DNA from: Candidatus Poseidonia sp.
Lineage (GTDB): Archaea; Thermoplasmatota; Poseidoniia; Poseidoniales; Poseidoniaceae
Assembly (NCBI GenBank): GCA_030827365.1
Contig: JAUREO010000015.1
Coordinates: 1-35,817, forward strand
DNA length: 35,817 bases
Direction of reading: 5' to 3'
Translations under genes and position numbers: made by a program
In this document: piece after piece, positions 8,029 to 16,055 of the stretch
How the letters are laid out: every line of letters begins with the position of its first letter
How positions within the stretch are numbered: position 1 is the stretch's first letter
The notes under the pieces: model-generated
Seen by the model: only the letters and a program-made list of their open reading frames with translations
What the model was told of the DNA's origin: nothing
Database searches by the model: none

Positions 8029-8893
8029 ATGTCTTTGTCACGACCATATTGCCCGGTGTATGCCCATGAGTTTGGCCGTGAAAATCTGAACCAACAGTAA
8101 CGCCAAGATTGGCATTCTTCGCTGCTGTAAGCAATTCAAAGCGATATTCATCGCTATGGCTGCGGTGGAACACTTCGATAGCATCACAACCTAGTCTTGA
8201 CAAATATTCGATGAGTTCTTCGACGGGAACGCCATAATACAATGGATGTGCTAATGAGGTTATTCCGCCGATTTTATGAACAAAAAAAATGGCTTCTTCG
8301 AGAGGTGGTTCTTCTCGTTCAACAAATGCAATTCCACCATCACCAATGTATTTGTCAAATGCCTCCTTTGAACTCGAAACATATCCCGCATCGACCATCG
8401 CTTGAGCAAGGTGTGGGCGACCAAGCGACCCAGGAGCCCTTTTCGTGACGTCTTCAAGGGCAATTGGCATGCCTAACATTTCCAATCGTTCGAGCATCAA
8501 CACCATTCGTGGTACTCTACCCGTCTGTAATGGTAATAGCCACTGATGCAACTCATCCAATCGTTTGCGATCATTGAGAATTGTTTGTGGAAAATATGCA
8601 AGGAGGTGCCATGATGAGGAGGCTCTATCCTTTCCCTGTCGTGACAACTCACCCTCGTTTGCTTCAATGCCAACATTGCAAGTAATCTCTATTCCTGGAA
8701 TAAAAGTCAAATCGTGTTGAGCAGCCGACTTCGATGCATCTGCCCATCCTGAAATTGTGTCGTGATCTGTTAAGGACCAAATTTGAACGTCATTTTCTTT
8801 CATTAACGATGCAACGAGTTCAGTTGAGTGTTCACCATCACTGTATGTTGAATGGGAATGAAGGTCAAACTTTGATGTCCACTCCATGACCAT
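7994..8893 (-). CDS. PHP-domain metal-dependent phosphoesterase
   Basis: A 299-residue protein of the PHP family (COG0613 type), a metal-dependent phosphoesterase fold shared with DNA polymerase III and histidinol phosphatase. Motifs are FDLHSHSTYSDG at the N-terminus, SLTDHDT, a GIEI motif, LAHPL and GSDFHG near the C-terminus. These supply the His/Asp/Glu metal ligands. The physiological substrate is not predictable; characterised relatives hydrolyse short oligonucleotides or 3',5'-nucleotide bisphosphates. The frame is open far upstream, but that part overlaps the next gene; ATG 8893 puts the first motif about ten residues from the N-terminus. ATG 8887 is an alternative. It is last in a minus-strand run after folD. 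Confidence 0.85.
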   Translation of the reverse strand: MVMEWTSKFDLHSHSTYSDGEHSTELVASLMKENDVQIWSLTDHDTISGWADASKSAAQHDLTFIPGIEITCNVGIEANEGELSRQGKDRASSSWHLLAYFPQTILNDRKRLDELHQWLLPLQTGRVPRMVLMLERLEMLGMPIALEDVTKRAPGSLGRPHLAQAMVDAGYVSSSKEAFDKYIGDGGIAFVEREEPPLEEAIFFVHKIGGITSLAHPLYYGVPVEELIEYLSRLGCDAIEVFHRSHSDEYRFELLTAAKNANLGVTVGSDFHGQTHGHTPGNMVVTKTFMPNFFQEFES

Positions 8894-8921
8894 TGCACCA
8901 AAGTGTTCTCTAAGAATGTTC

Positions 8922-9815
8922 TCAAAAATCCAAGTCATCAAGGGATGGTAACTCCAGAGGGACAATAGTTGAGTGATGAGCAGGTTGACTCTTCGTAGTA
9001 TCAACCTCAATTGGCTCATCGAAGTCAAATACATCTTCAATTTCATCGAATAAAATATCGTCAATTGACGGTAAATCATCAAGATTTGGAAAGTCGACAT
9101 CAACCGGAGTAGTAGTGACTCTTGGCAGGTCGATAGCAGGCAGTGGGATTTCGGAGATTCCAGTTGAAGCAAATTCCCGAGTTGTTCCAAGGCCCGGAAT
9201 AGATGCTACGTTTGAAATTTCTCCTGCTGATTTTCCAGGTAATGGAATTTGCGGCTGAACCATTCTTTGAACAACCCTTCCCGTTTGTTCATCTGTTGGC
9301 GTGCTTTCTCGATGATGTGATGTTTTGGAATGTGGGGCTGGTTGGGCTGCAGAAAGTAAGATGGATTGTTGTGCTGATTCGCCTATTGAGAGAGAAGACA
9401 ATGCTGAATCAATGGTTGCACGGTCTAGTTCTTCACGCTGAATAAAAATTGTTTCAAGCACTGTCTGAGTTGTTTGGCTCGATGGTTGAGCAGAAACTTC
9501 GAAGCCATATTCATCAACAAATGTTGAACTGGATTCGAACAAAGTTCGTCCCTCTCGATACGCACCATCGACTTCATTGTCAGGATGCCGTTGATTTAAT
9601 TCGGGTACTGGATTTTCTTTTGAGGCCCAATGATTGATGTAAAATAAAACGAGAATAAAAACAGCAAAAATGTACGACACAGGTATAAAGAAATCCACAT
9701 TTAGTAAATTTAATCTGACATTAACAATGAGAAAACCAATCGATAATCCGAGCAGAATCCTTGCGATTGCTGCGAGATGAGGTGCCTTAGGGTCACGAGC
9801 CACGATGTGGTCCAT
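8922..9815 (-). CDS. Hypothetical two-TM membrane protein with acidic tail
   Basis: Not recognised. Residues about 14-36 and 40-60 are hydrophobic and form two closely spaced membrane segments. The remaining 230 residues are hydrophilic, rich in Ser, Pro, Thr, Asp and Glu, and probably disordered, with a very acidic end containing several LDDL/IDDI-like segments. It lies between folD (20-nt gap) and the PHP gene (28-nt gap) on the same strand, so the three are probably co-transcribed. The sequence gives no functional hint beyond a membrane-anchored tail. Confidence 0.7.
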   Translation of the reverse strand: MDHIVARDPKAPHLAAIARILLGLSIGFLIVNVRLNLLNVDFFIPVSYIFAVFILVLFYINHWASKENPVPELNQRHPDNEVDGAYREGRTLFESSSTFVDEYGFEVSAQPSSQTTQTVLETIFIQREELDRATIDSALSSLSIGESAQQSILLSAAQPAPHSKTSHHRESTPTDEQTGRVVQRMVQPQIPLPGKSAGEISNVASIPGLGTTREFASTGISEIPLPAIDLPRVTTTPVDVDFPNLDDLPSIDDILFDEIEDVFDFDEPIEVDTTKSQPAHHSTIVPLELPSLDDLDF

Positions 9816-9835
9816 GAGTTCAATGAATTATGATG

Positions 9836-10717
9836 TTATTCATTCGAGGACATGAGTTCAGCAGAACGAACAGTGTTTTCCATGAGCATTGCAATCGTCA
9901 TGGGACCTACGCCCCCTGGGACAGGTGATAGCCAAGAAGCGACCTCACTTACTGAAGGATTGACATCACCTGCTAATCGCCAACCCCGTTCGTGGGTGCT
10001 ATCTTCAACACGATTTATTCCGACATCGACGACGACAGCACCGGATTTCACCCACTGCGGCTGAACCAGTTCGGGTATGCCTACTGCCGCCACCAAAACA
10101 TCGGCTTCAGCACATACCTTCGCCAAATCTTCGGTTCTCGAATGTGCAACGGTGACGGTCAAATCAATTCCGCGAGATGCAAACAACAATGATAATGGCA
10201 TTCCAACAATTCTTGATCGCCCAATGACAACCGCTTTTTTACCTCTTAACTGAACTCCCGACCATTCCAAGAGGCGAAGGACACCATGTGGTGTGCAAGG
10301 AATCATTCCATCGAGTCTCCCTTGGACGAGCCGTCCTAAATTTGTGGGATGAAATCCATCGACGTCTTTTGTTGGGTCAATGAGGTCGGTCATCGCTTCT
10401 TCATCCATGTGTTGAGGTAGTGGGGATTGTATCAAGATACCGTGGACAGATTCATCTTCATTGAGTTGAATGACATGCTTGATCAAATCGTTTTGGCCAA
10501 TATTCGATGGAAGTTCGATATGAGTGCTTTGAATGCCTAACCGCTTGCAGGTAGCGATTTTCGAGTTGACATACACATGTGAGGCTGGGTCATCACCAAC
10601 GATGATGACGGCTAAATGTGGAACGACTCCTTGATGGCTCAATTGCTCAATTCGTAACAAAAGATTCGCTTCGATGGATGAGGCACATTGCTTTCCATCA
10701 AGTCTTTGAGCACCCAT
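9836..10717 (-). CDS. folD: Bifunctional methylenetetrahydrofolate dehydrogenase / cyclohydrolase FolD
   Basis: Oxidises 5,10-methylene-tetrahydrofolate to methenyl- and then hydrolyses it to 10-formyl-tetrahydrofolate, feeding purine and one-carbon metabolism. At 293 residues it has normal length. Visible motifs are the YVNSK segment with the catalytic Lys, LIQSPLPQH, DVDGFHPTNLGRL, PCTPHG, the nucleotide-binding GRSRIVGMP, and PVPGGVGPMT near the end. The presence of FolD implies folate-based rather than only methanopterin-based one-carbon transfer. A TATA-like box lies 24 nt upstream of the ATG, consistent with a leaderless transcript. Confidence 0.95.
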   Translation of the reverse strand: MGAQRLDGKQCASSIEANLLLRIEQLSHQGVVPHLAVIIVGDDPASHVYVNSKIATCKRLGIQSTHIELPSNIGQNDLIKHVIQLNEDESVHGILIQSPLPQHMDEEAMTDLIDPTKDVDGFHPTNLGRLVQGRLDGMIPCTPHGVLRLLEWSGVQLRGKKAVVIGRSRIVGMPLSLLFASRGIDLTVTVAHSRTEDLAKVCAEADVLVAAVGIPELVQPQWVKSGAVVVDVGINRVEDSTHERGWRLAGDVNPSVSEVASWLSPVPGGVGPMTIAMLMENTVRSAELMSSNE

Positions 10718-10737
10718 GACACGGCTAATTGAATCAC

Positions 10738-10744
10738 TTTATTG
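10738..10744 (-). promoter_or_regulatory. TATA-like box for folD
   Basis: On the minus strand CAATAAA is centred 24 nt upstream of the folD ATG, the spacing expected for an archaeal TATA box ahead of a leaderless start. It lies between the tRNA 3' end and folD, so folD can be transcribed independently of the tRNA. Confidence 0.5.
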
Positions 10745-10772
10745 ATTCTTCTTACCTCAAAATGCGGTGGTT

Positions 10773-10848
10773 TGGAGCCAACGGAGGGACTCGAACCCCC
10801 GACCGTCTGATTACAAATCAGACGCACTACCAGCTGTGCTACGTTGGC
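10773..10848 (-). tRNA. tRNA-Thr (anticodon TGT)
   Basis: A full cloverleaf can be drawn on the minus strand. The acceptor arms are GCCAACG and CGTTGGC, the D stem is GCAC/GTGC, the anticodon stem TCTGA/TCAGA encloses the loop TTTGTAA with anticodon TGT, and the T-arm contains GGTTCGAGTCC. The discriminator base is T and the 3' CCA is encoded in the DNA (10773-10775). No intron is visible. It reads ACA threonine codons. Confidence 0.95.
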
Positions 10849-10878
10849 GATGGTCAACCGTGCGCACTCCCCTTCAAG

Positions 10879-10886
10879 AAATATAC
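10879..10886. promoter_or_regulatory. TATA-like box between tRNA-Thr and the aminotransferase gene
   Basis: AAATATAC is centred about 25 nt upstream of the aminotransferase ATG at 10907, fitting a leaderless promoter. Read on the other strand, the same TATAT core lies about 33 nt before the 5' end of tRNA-Thr, so it could also serve the tRNA. Confidence 0.5.
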
Positions 10887-10906
10887 GGAAACGAGCCTTT
10901 CTTATT

Positions 10907-12250
10907 ATGGGTGAAATCAATGTAGTTGATGCTCCTGCACAGGTCATGGCTTCAGAGAAAGAGATGTTGTTTCTCTCTGATCATGCGGTATCAAAAAAAG
11001 GCAATGATACTATTTTTGGGTGCTATGCAAGATACCTTCAAGCAGCAGAGTCCGGGGCAGATGCTGTCAATGGGACTGTGGGGGCATTACTGACCGATAG
11101 TGGTCGTTTAGCGGTCAATACCATCGTCATTGATGAAATCAGGAATGCTGATGAAATGGAATTTGCTTCATACGCACCGTTGAAAGGTATACCGGCGTTT
11201 CTCGATTTAAGCAAAAGTTTGGCCCTCGGGGGATCAAGAGAACAACTTGAATCCTTGGGGATTCACATGACCAGTATTGCCACTCCAGGTGGGTCCGGAA
11301 GTTTACACATCGCTGCAAAATGTTTTGCTAATCCTGGTGAAAAGGTCTTGTTGAGGGATCGACATTGGGGTCCATACACCGGTTTTCTTGATGGATGCGG
11401 CTTGAAAATGGAAACATACCCACTCCTCCCAAGTCAAGACCACGATGATTTTCCATTTTTTGACCATCTTTCATTTGAACAAGCCGTTGTCAAACTTGCA
11501 AATGAACAGCATCATGTGATGACATGGCTCAATGACCCAGCCCACAATCCGACAGGCCTCAGTTTGCCGAGTGAAAGTCGAATTGAATTGCTCAATATTT
11601 TCATGAGGCAAGCAGTAAATCATTCGAAAGTGGGATTTACACTCCTCATCGACAGTGCCTATCATTTCTACGCACAAGAAACCCATGGGTGGGCAAACAC
11701 AATTGTTGAAGCCTTGCAATCTGGAATGATGTGGCCAGAAAATCTTGTCATTTGTTTTGCTTTATCGATATCGAAATCACACACTATTTACGGCATGAGA
11801 AATGGAGCTTTGATTTGCCTACATCCTGAGGAAGAAATCGTATCCCGACTTCATGATGTGTTTGGAGTGACTGGTCGTCAAGCGTGGTCAGCCTCACCAA
11901 GAGTATCTCAGCATGCATTGTGTAATCTCCATGCTGATGCCCAAAAGAGTCTTGTTTGGCGAGAAAGCCTCGATGAATTTCATGCTTTACTTCATGAACG
12001 TCGTGAATCATTTTTACAAGCATGTCAACAATATCATGTACCTATCAATCCCACACACGACGGATTCTTTGCTTGGCTTGAGACCGACCGTGCTAGCGAA
12101 ATTGTTGAAGCCTGTGCATCGAAGCACGTCTATCTTGTTCCGCTTGATGGAGGGGTAAGAATTGGTTTGTGTGCAATTCCAACGCATCATATAGAACGTG
12201 TGGCGAAAGTCATTTCAGAAGCCATTTTTGAAACGAAGGGAAGTGTATGA
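10907..12250 (+). CDS. Class I/II PLP aminotransferase (aspartate/aromatic type)
   Basis: Transfers an amino group between an amino acid and a 2-oxoacid using pyridoxal phosphate. The 447-residue protein shows the fold-type I motifs: TPGGSGSLH near the cofactor phosphate site, NDPAHNPTG, an SAYHFY segment with the cofactor-ring residues, SISKSHTIYGMRNG with the PLP-binding lysine, and an Arg (VRIGL) near the C-terminus for substrate carboxylate. The wording, including the VNGTVGALLTDSG opening, is closest to the AspC/TyrB subgroup, so aspartate or aromatic amino acids are the likely substrates. ATG 10907 is preferred over an upstream TTG (10844) that lies inside the tRNA gene. It overlaps the next gene by ATGA. 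Confidence 0.85.
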   Translation: MGEINVVDAPAQVMASEKEMLFLSDHAVSKKGNDTIFGCYARYLQAAESGADAVNGTVGALLTDSGRLAVNTIVIDEIRNADEMEFASYAPLKGIPAFLDLSKSLALGGSREQLESLGIHMTSIATPGGSGSLHIAAKCFANPGEKVLLRDRHWGPYTGFLDGCGLKMETYPLLPSQDHDDFPFFDHLSFEQAVVKLANEQHHVMTWLNDPAHNPTGLSLPSESRIELLNIFMRQAVNHSKVGFTLLIDSAYHFYAQETHGWANTIVEALQSGMMWPENLVICFALSISKSHTIYGMRNGALICLHPEEEIVSRLHDVFGVTGRQAWSASPRVSQHALCNLHADAQKSLVWRESLDEFHALLHERRESFLQACQQYHVPINPTHDGFFAWLETDRASEIVEACASKHVYLVPLDGGVRIGLCAIPTHHIERVAKVISEAIFETKGSV

Positions 12251-12621
12251 CAAGGCTAAGTCGAGAAAATTTTCTCATCACAGGACTTATCTGTATTGTT
12301 TTTGGTGCTTTCTTCACCGTAGCAAATGTGTATGCCATGGCTGGTACAGTCGGATTTTTTGGAATCCTATTGTTCATCATTGGCATGACGATGAATCGGG
12401 GGTTGGAAATGTCAGATGAAGAAATTGCGGCATGGCTTCCACCTGCAGAACAATTACCCGATGCAGGTCGGGTCATGTATCGAGTTGATACAACGCTTGA
12501 TGACCCTATTCGAACATCTATTTTGTGTGGGCAATGTTCCAAAATTACCGTGGTCGAAGGCAAAAAACCATCCATGTATGTTTGTTCTCTTTGCGAAATT
12601 CAACTTTGGGAAGAAGAATGA
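12247..12621 (+). CDS. Small membrane protein with C-terminal zinc-ribbon-like motif
   Basis: A 124-residue protein of unrecognised family. Residues about 9-29 and 32-49 are two membrane segments. The soluble C-terminal part holds two CxxC pairs (C94/C97 and C113/C116) spaced like a zinc ribbon. The ATG overlaps the stop of the aminotransferase gene by 4 bases, so the two are translationally coupled. The function is unknown; the cytoplasmic metal knuckle suggests a binding rather than catalytic role. Confidence 0.75.
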   Translation: MTRLSRENFLITGLICIVFGAFFTVANVYAMAGTVGFFGILLFIIGMTMNRGLEMSDEEIAAWLPPAEQLPDAGRVMYRVDTTLDDPIRTSILCGQCSKITVVEGKKPSMYVCSLCEIQLWEEE

Positions 12622-12651
12622 ATTTGTCAAAAAAATGACGGAGGTTTCAAA

Positions 12652-12667
12652 CCACATTATCATGTGG
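12652..12667. repeat. Short hairpin just upstream of pheS
   Basis: CCACAT, a TATC loop and ATGTGG form a perfect 6-bp hairpin that ends 7 nt before the pheS ATG. No T-run follows, so it does not look like a terminator. It could affect ribosome access to pheS, or be chance. Confidence 0.3.
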
Positions 12668-12674
12668 AAGTCAC

Positions 12675-14159
12675 ATGGATGGCCAACATCTTTCAAACAA
12701 TGAGCGAAGGTTACTTCGCAATATGAAAGATGACAACTCCAAAAGTTGGGATGTTGCGTCCATCCTTGAACAATGCCAGTGGAATGACCAAGCAATTGCA
12801 GTTGGTGCTGCTCAGGGCCTAGTTGAAAAGGGACTTCTCAAGGAAGATGAACAACATTCAACGATGGTACGAAGACTTCACAACGGTGACAACGCACTTC
12901 AACAAGGTTTGCTGGAACAAAGAATTTTTTCTTGGATAGAATCCTATGAAGAGCCGAGCATGGCTGCCTTCCAACAACAATTTGACCGAAGCGAAGCCGG
13001 ACCAGGCATTGGTCTCATGAAAAAATTAGGTATGCAAACTGAATCTGGCATACTTTCATTTGTCAATAAAAAAGAGGTTCTCAATCTCATCACTCGTCGT
13101 ATGGAATTTTTAGCAAATCTGCCAAGAAATGTAGACCAATGTGACCAAGAATTGCTTGAACACTTCAAACAACGAAAGCAATTCATCGAACTCGTCGAAT
13201 CTGTGAAGAGAAGTTGGTTGATGACTGAAAAAGGACTTTCGATTGCATCCGATTCACTTGAAGAACTTGACTTCATCAATGAAATTACACCTGAATTACT
13301 CCAATCTGAACAGTGGCAAAATTCACAATTTAGGCCGTTTGATGTTACATTGGAAGCCGCAACCCCGAGAACTGGGAGAGCACACCCTATGCAAGCATTG
13401 ATCGAAAGGATTCGATCGATTTTTCTTGAGATGGGTTTTTCAGAACTTGTCGATGATTATGTTCAGTCCGCTGGCTGGAATATGGATGCCCTTTTCATAC
13501 CACAAGACCATCCCGCAAGAGAAATGCAAGATACATTCTACTTATCTCAACCAACAACAATCAGCATCGATGAAAGTACGTTAGCGAATTGGAAATCAAT
13601 TCATCAAACAGGAGGAGAAACAGGTTCACGTGGCTGGGGAGGTCACTTTTCAGAAGAAGTTTCTAAAAGACCACTCCTAAGAACACATACAACAGTGAAC
13701 ACAGTTCAATATCTCGCACGGCACCCTCACGATCCTTGTCGGGTTTTTTCCGTGGATCGAGTTTTTAGAAACGAATCCATCGATAGAACACACCTTCCAG
13801 AGTTTCATCAAATCGAAGGAATCATCCTTGAGCCAGATGCGAATTTGCAAATGCTCGTGACAACACTCAAGACATTCTATGCAAAAATGGGCTTGCCCGA
13901 GGTACGCGTTCGACCTGCTTACTTCCCTTACACCGAACCAAGTCTCGAAGTTGAAGTGAAATGGAAAGGGAAATGGTTGGAACTTGGAGGAGCTGGAATT
14001 TTTCGACCTGAAGTTACGGAGCCACTCGGCATCACCTGGCCAGTAAGTGCTTGGGGAATGGGACTTGAAAGATTGGCCATGTTGGTTCTCAACTTAGATG
14101 ATATTCGCCAATTGTATATATCTGACATCGACTGGCTTCAAAATCAACAAATATTGTAA
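12675..14159 (+). CDS. pheS: Phenylalanyl-tRNA synthetase alpha subunit
   Basis: Catalytic subunit of the (alpha-beta)2 enzyme that charges tRNA-Phe. The 494-residue length fits the archaeal/eukaryotic form, which has extra N-terminal winged-helix domains (about residues 1-200) that recognise tRNA. The class II core follows: HPMQALIERIR (motif 1 region), DTFYL, HTTVNTVQYL, FRNESIDRTHLPEFHQIEG (motif 2), YFPYTEPSLEVEV, and GMGLERLAML (motif 3). The beta subunit gene pheT is not next to it and is not in the window. The gene lies 53 nt after the zinc-ribbon protein. Confidence 0.95.
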   Translation: MDGQHLSNNERRLLRNMKDDNSKSWDVASILEQCQWNDQAIAVGAAQGLVEKGLLKEDEQHSTMVRRLHNGDNALQQGLLEQRIFSWIESYEEPSMAAFQQQFDRSEAGPGIGLMKKLGMQTESGILSFVNKKEVLNLITRRMEFLANLPRNVDQCDQELLEHFKQRKQFIELVESVKRSWLMTEKGLSIASDSLEELDFINEITPELLQSEQWQNSQFRPFDVTLEAATPRTGRAHPMQALIERIRSIFLEMGFSELVDDYVQSAGWNMDALFIPQDHPAREMQDTFYLSQPTTISIDESTLANWKSIHQTGGETGSRGWGGHFSEEVSKRPLLRTHTTVNTVQYLARHPHDPCRVFSVDRVFRNESIDRTHLPEFHQIEGIILEPDANLQMLVTTLKTFYAKMGLPEVRVRPAYFPYTEPSLEVEVKWKGKWLELGGAGIFRPEVTEPLGITWPVSAWGMGLERLAMLVLNLDDIRQLYISDIDWLQNQQIL

Positions 14160-14193
14160 GAAGCATTAAGATGGTAAGACTCGACCTTTAATC

Positions 14194-14532
14194 ATGCAAC
14201 CATCAGGCATGCCAATTCTGTATTTATCCAACACCGAAGAGATACCCGGAAAAACAATTTTTCAAACATTTGGACTCGTAAGTGGCTCGACAGTACGAGC
14301 AAAACATGTCGGCAAAGATATTTTTGCAAGCCTCAAATCGATTGTTGGCGGTGAAATCAAAGGGTACACCGAACTACTCAATGAATCAAGAAATGAGGCA
14401 TTACAACGTATGATTGTTGAAGCTGCTGGCCGGGGAGCAAATGCTGTGGTCAACATTCGATTTTCAACATCGACTGTTGCATCTGGAGCTGCTGAATTAT
14501 TGGCATATGGGACTGCTGTTAGCGTACAATAG
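14194..14532 (+). CDS. YbjQ/UPF0145-family protein (first of a tandem pair)
   Basis: A 112-residue protein, about the full length of the YbjQ (DUF74, putative heavy-metal-binding) family, which forms pentameric rings. It shows the family pattern: a GLVSGSTVRAKHVGKD segment, the central GEIKGYTELL, NEALQRM, and the AVVNIRFST strand near the C-terminus. The family function is not settled. It is immediately followed by, and overlaps or abuts, a second YbjQ-domain gene with a membrane anchor. Confidence 0.85.
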   Translation: MQPSGMPILYLSNTEEIPGKTIFQTFGLVSGSTVRAKHVGKDIFASLKSIVGGEIKGYTELLNESRNEALQRMIVEAAGRGANAVVNIRFSTSTVASGAAELLAYGTAVSVQ

Positions 14533-15085
14533 GGTGGTACCTTTGGACTCGGAACTTATCTGGGTTTTTCTCTACATCGTTTTTCCATTTCTTATTCCCT
14601 TGACCATCTACATCATTTCAATCATTTTCGGTTCGATGGTGTATTCCAAAGGTGTGGCTGAACTAAGAACCCGTCAATCAAGTTCACAATCAACGCATCC
14701 AAACATGCTCTGCAACATGCGAACAACAAAGAATATTCCAAAAGTCACCTCGGTTGCAAATTCCGAGGCTACATTCTCACCAGTTGTTGCTTCTGAAATT
14801 CAGTCTTCGGGACTATTGGTTCTGAGCACTGTGTATTCATTGTCGACATGGTCAAAATTGAAAGTTGCGATAAAATCGATTTTTGGTGGAAGGCTAACGA
14901 GTGCTCAAGAAATGTTAGAACTCGGACGTGAAGAAACGATTCAGCGGCTTCGCGAGGAGGCAATTCGTCAAGGATGGACTCAAGTGATCAATGTTCGAAT
15001 TGAAACGCTCTGTTTAGACAAAAAGAACGACCGACCAAGTGCATTTGTTGAATTCTGCGTGTATGGAACTGGAATTCGATATTAA
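14507..15085 (+). CDS. Membrane-anchored YbjQ-like protein (second of the pair)
   Basis: A 192-residue protein. An N-terminal hydrophobic segment (about residues 15-42) is followed by a linker of about 40 residues and a YbjQ-like domain with VLSTVYSL, the GGRLTSAQEMLELGREET helix region and WTQVINVRIET. It probably arose by duplication of the neighbouring YbjQ gene plus acquisition of an anchor. The start is uncertain: ATG 14507 overlaps the first copy by 26 bases, whereas GTG 14534 follows its stop directly. The 3' end overlaps the convergent hypothetical by 4 bases. Confidence 0.75.
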   Translation: MGLLLAYNRVVPLDSELIWVFLYIVFPFLIPLTIYIISIIFGSMVYSKGVAELRTRQSSSQSTHPNMLCNMRTTKNIPKVTSVANSEATFSPVVASEIQSSGLLVLSTVYSLSTWSKLKVAIKSIFGGRLTSAQEMLELGREETIQRLREEAIRQGWTQVINVRIETLCLDKKNDRPSAFVEFCVYGTGIRY

Positions 15086-15492
15086 CGCCACTCTTTTCTG
15101 AAACTCTCTCTTCGTTTCCTTGACTCTTCGTTCATATGTCGGTCCATTGGGTGATACCCTTGAGGGTCAATTAAATGGGGTTCATCTGAATCTTGAACAT
15201 GCATTTGATGAATGAATTTGAAAAAATCTTCGGCGTTCGGGAAGCGAATCACGTGTTTACCAGTTTCTTGATTTCGACGAGAATATCGATGAACCTCTTT
15301 TCTCCAATAGGTAAACCATCGAAACAGATTCTTTTCACCAGACTCGCTACACACATCCATACCCATCTGTTCGAATTTGTCTCGAAATGCCTCTAAATCA
15401 TCCAAGTACTCGTCGCGAAATTCTTCCCGTCCATTTCCTTCTCCTTCAATCATATCGTTTTGATTGGTTGAATCATCATCTTGTCCGTCCAT
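15082..15492 (-). CDS. Hypothetical protein, charged
   Basis: Not recognised. A 136-residue soluble protein with an acidic N-terminus (first 35 residues), an aromatic middle containing FRWFTYWRKEV, and a basic end rich in Arg and Lys. It has no membrane segment and a single Cys. It is a real gene by its promoter (TATA-like box 25 nt upstream of the ATG) and because it fills an otherwise empty interval between convergent and divergent neighbours. Confidence 0.65.
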   Translation of the reverse strand: MDGQDDDSTNQNDMIEGEGNGREEFRDEYLDDLEAFRDKFEQMGMDVCSESGEKNLFRWFTYWRKEVHRYSRRNQETGKHVIRFPNAEDFFKFIHQMHVQDSDEPHLIDPQGYHPMDRHMNEESRKRRESFRKEWR

Positions 15493-15513
15493 GCATCTTT
15501 ACCTAAGTCAAGA

Positions 15514-15519
15514 CTATAT
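15514..15519 (-). promoter_or_regulatory. TATA-like box for the 15082-15492 gene
   Basis: On the minus strand ATATAG is centred 25 nt upstream of the ATG at 15492, the leaderless-promoter spacing seen at several other genes here. Confidence 0.45.
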
Positions 15520-15572
15520 GAAACATCCAAGAAGGTCGAGGACACACTCTCAAAAAGGGGTATTTGCACGCA

Positions 15573-16055
15573 ATGAATATGCAACTTCGAGGTACAGTGA
15601 CTGCTGGCCTTGGCAGAGCGAGTGTTTTCATGGCCCAACCGCATTACCAAGACCAATTCAAAGAATTGTTTGACCAAACCGCATGGCCTGGAACTCTTAA
15701 TGTTCAAGTCGAAAGCGATGTTCTTGTTCGATACATTGCACTCAGAAAATTATCGGGCATTGATACCTTGGATGCAGATGCATCGTTGAGGGAGCAGTCC
15801 CTTCAAATTGATACCACAAATTTTGACGCAATACGAATTCGTGGTTTTCTACGTGATGGGGTTTCTTTTGGTGGTGCTACAGCGTTCTTGGGCAACATCT
15901 CTCACAACGATATTTCTGTTGATTGTGCGATTCTTATCCCTGATTTGACTCGACATGTTGACGTCATTGAGATTATCTCACCCTTGTTTTTACGCGAGAC
16001 GCTTAATGTTCATGATGATGATGAGGTTCGTATCGAAATCTATTCTCGTGCATGA
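15573..16055 (+). CDS. ribK: CTP-dependent riboflavin kinase (archaeal RibK, DUF120)
   Basis: Phosphorylates riboflavin to FMN with CTP as donor, the archaeal route that replaces bacterial RibF. The 160-residue protein has the family features: an RGTVTAGLGRAS opening (G-x-V-x-x-G-x-G), a short helix with QFKELF, WPGTLNVQV with the conserved PGTLN, and a C-terminal LRETLNVHDDDEVRIE strand. ATG 15573 is preferred over an upstream TTG (15564). The gene stands alone on its strand, divergent from the small hypothetical, and overlaps convergent truA by 16 bases. Confidence 0.88.
   Translation: MNMQLRGTVTAGLGRASVFMAQPHYQDQFKELFDQTAWPGTLNVQVESDVLVRYIALRKLSGIDTLDADASLREQSLQIDTTNFDAIRIRGFLRDGVSFGGATAFLGNISHNDISVDCAILIPDLTRHVDVIEIISPLFLRETLNVHDDDEVRIEIYSRA

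Noticed and set aside
8938..9190. N-terminal extension of the PHP gene
   Set aside because: The extra frame overlaps the acidic tail of the neighbouring gene and has unnatural hydrophobic wording; the PHP motifs begin about ten residues after ATG 8893.
10639..10947. Open frame across the tRNA and the folD start on the minus strand
   Set aside because: It runs through a complete tRNA-Thr gene and has no recognisable protein features.
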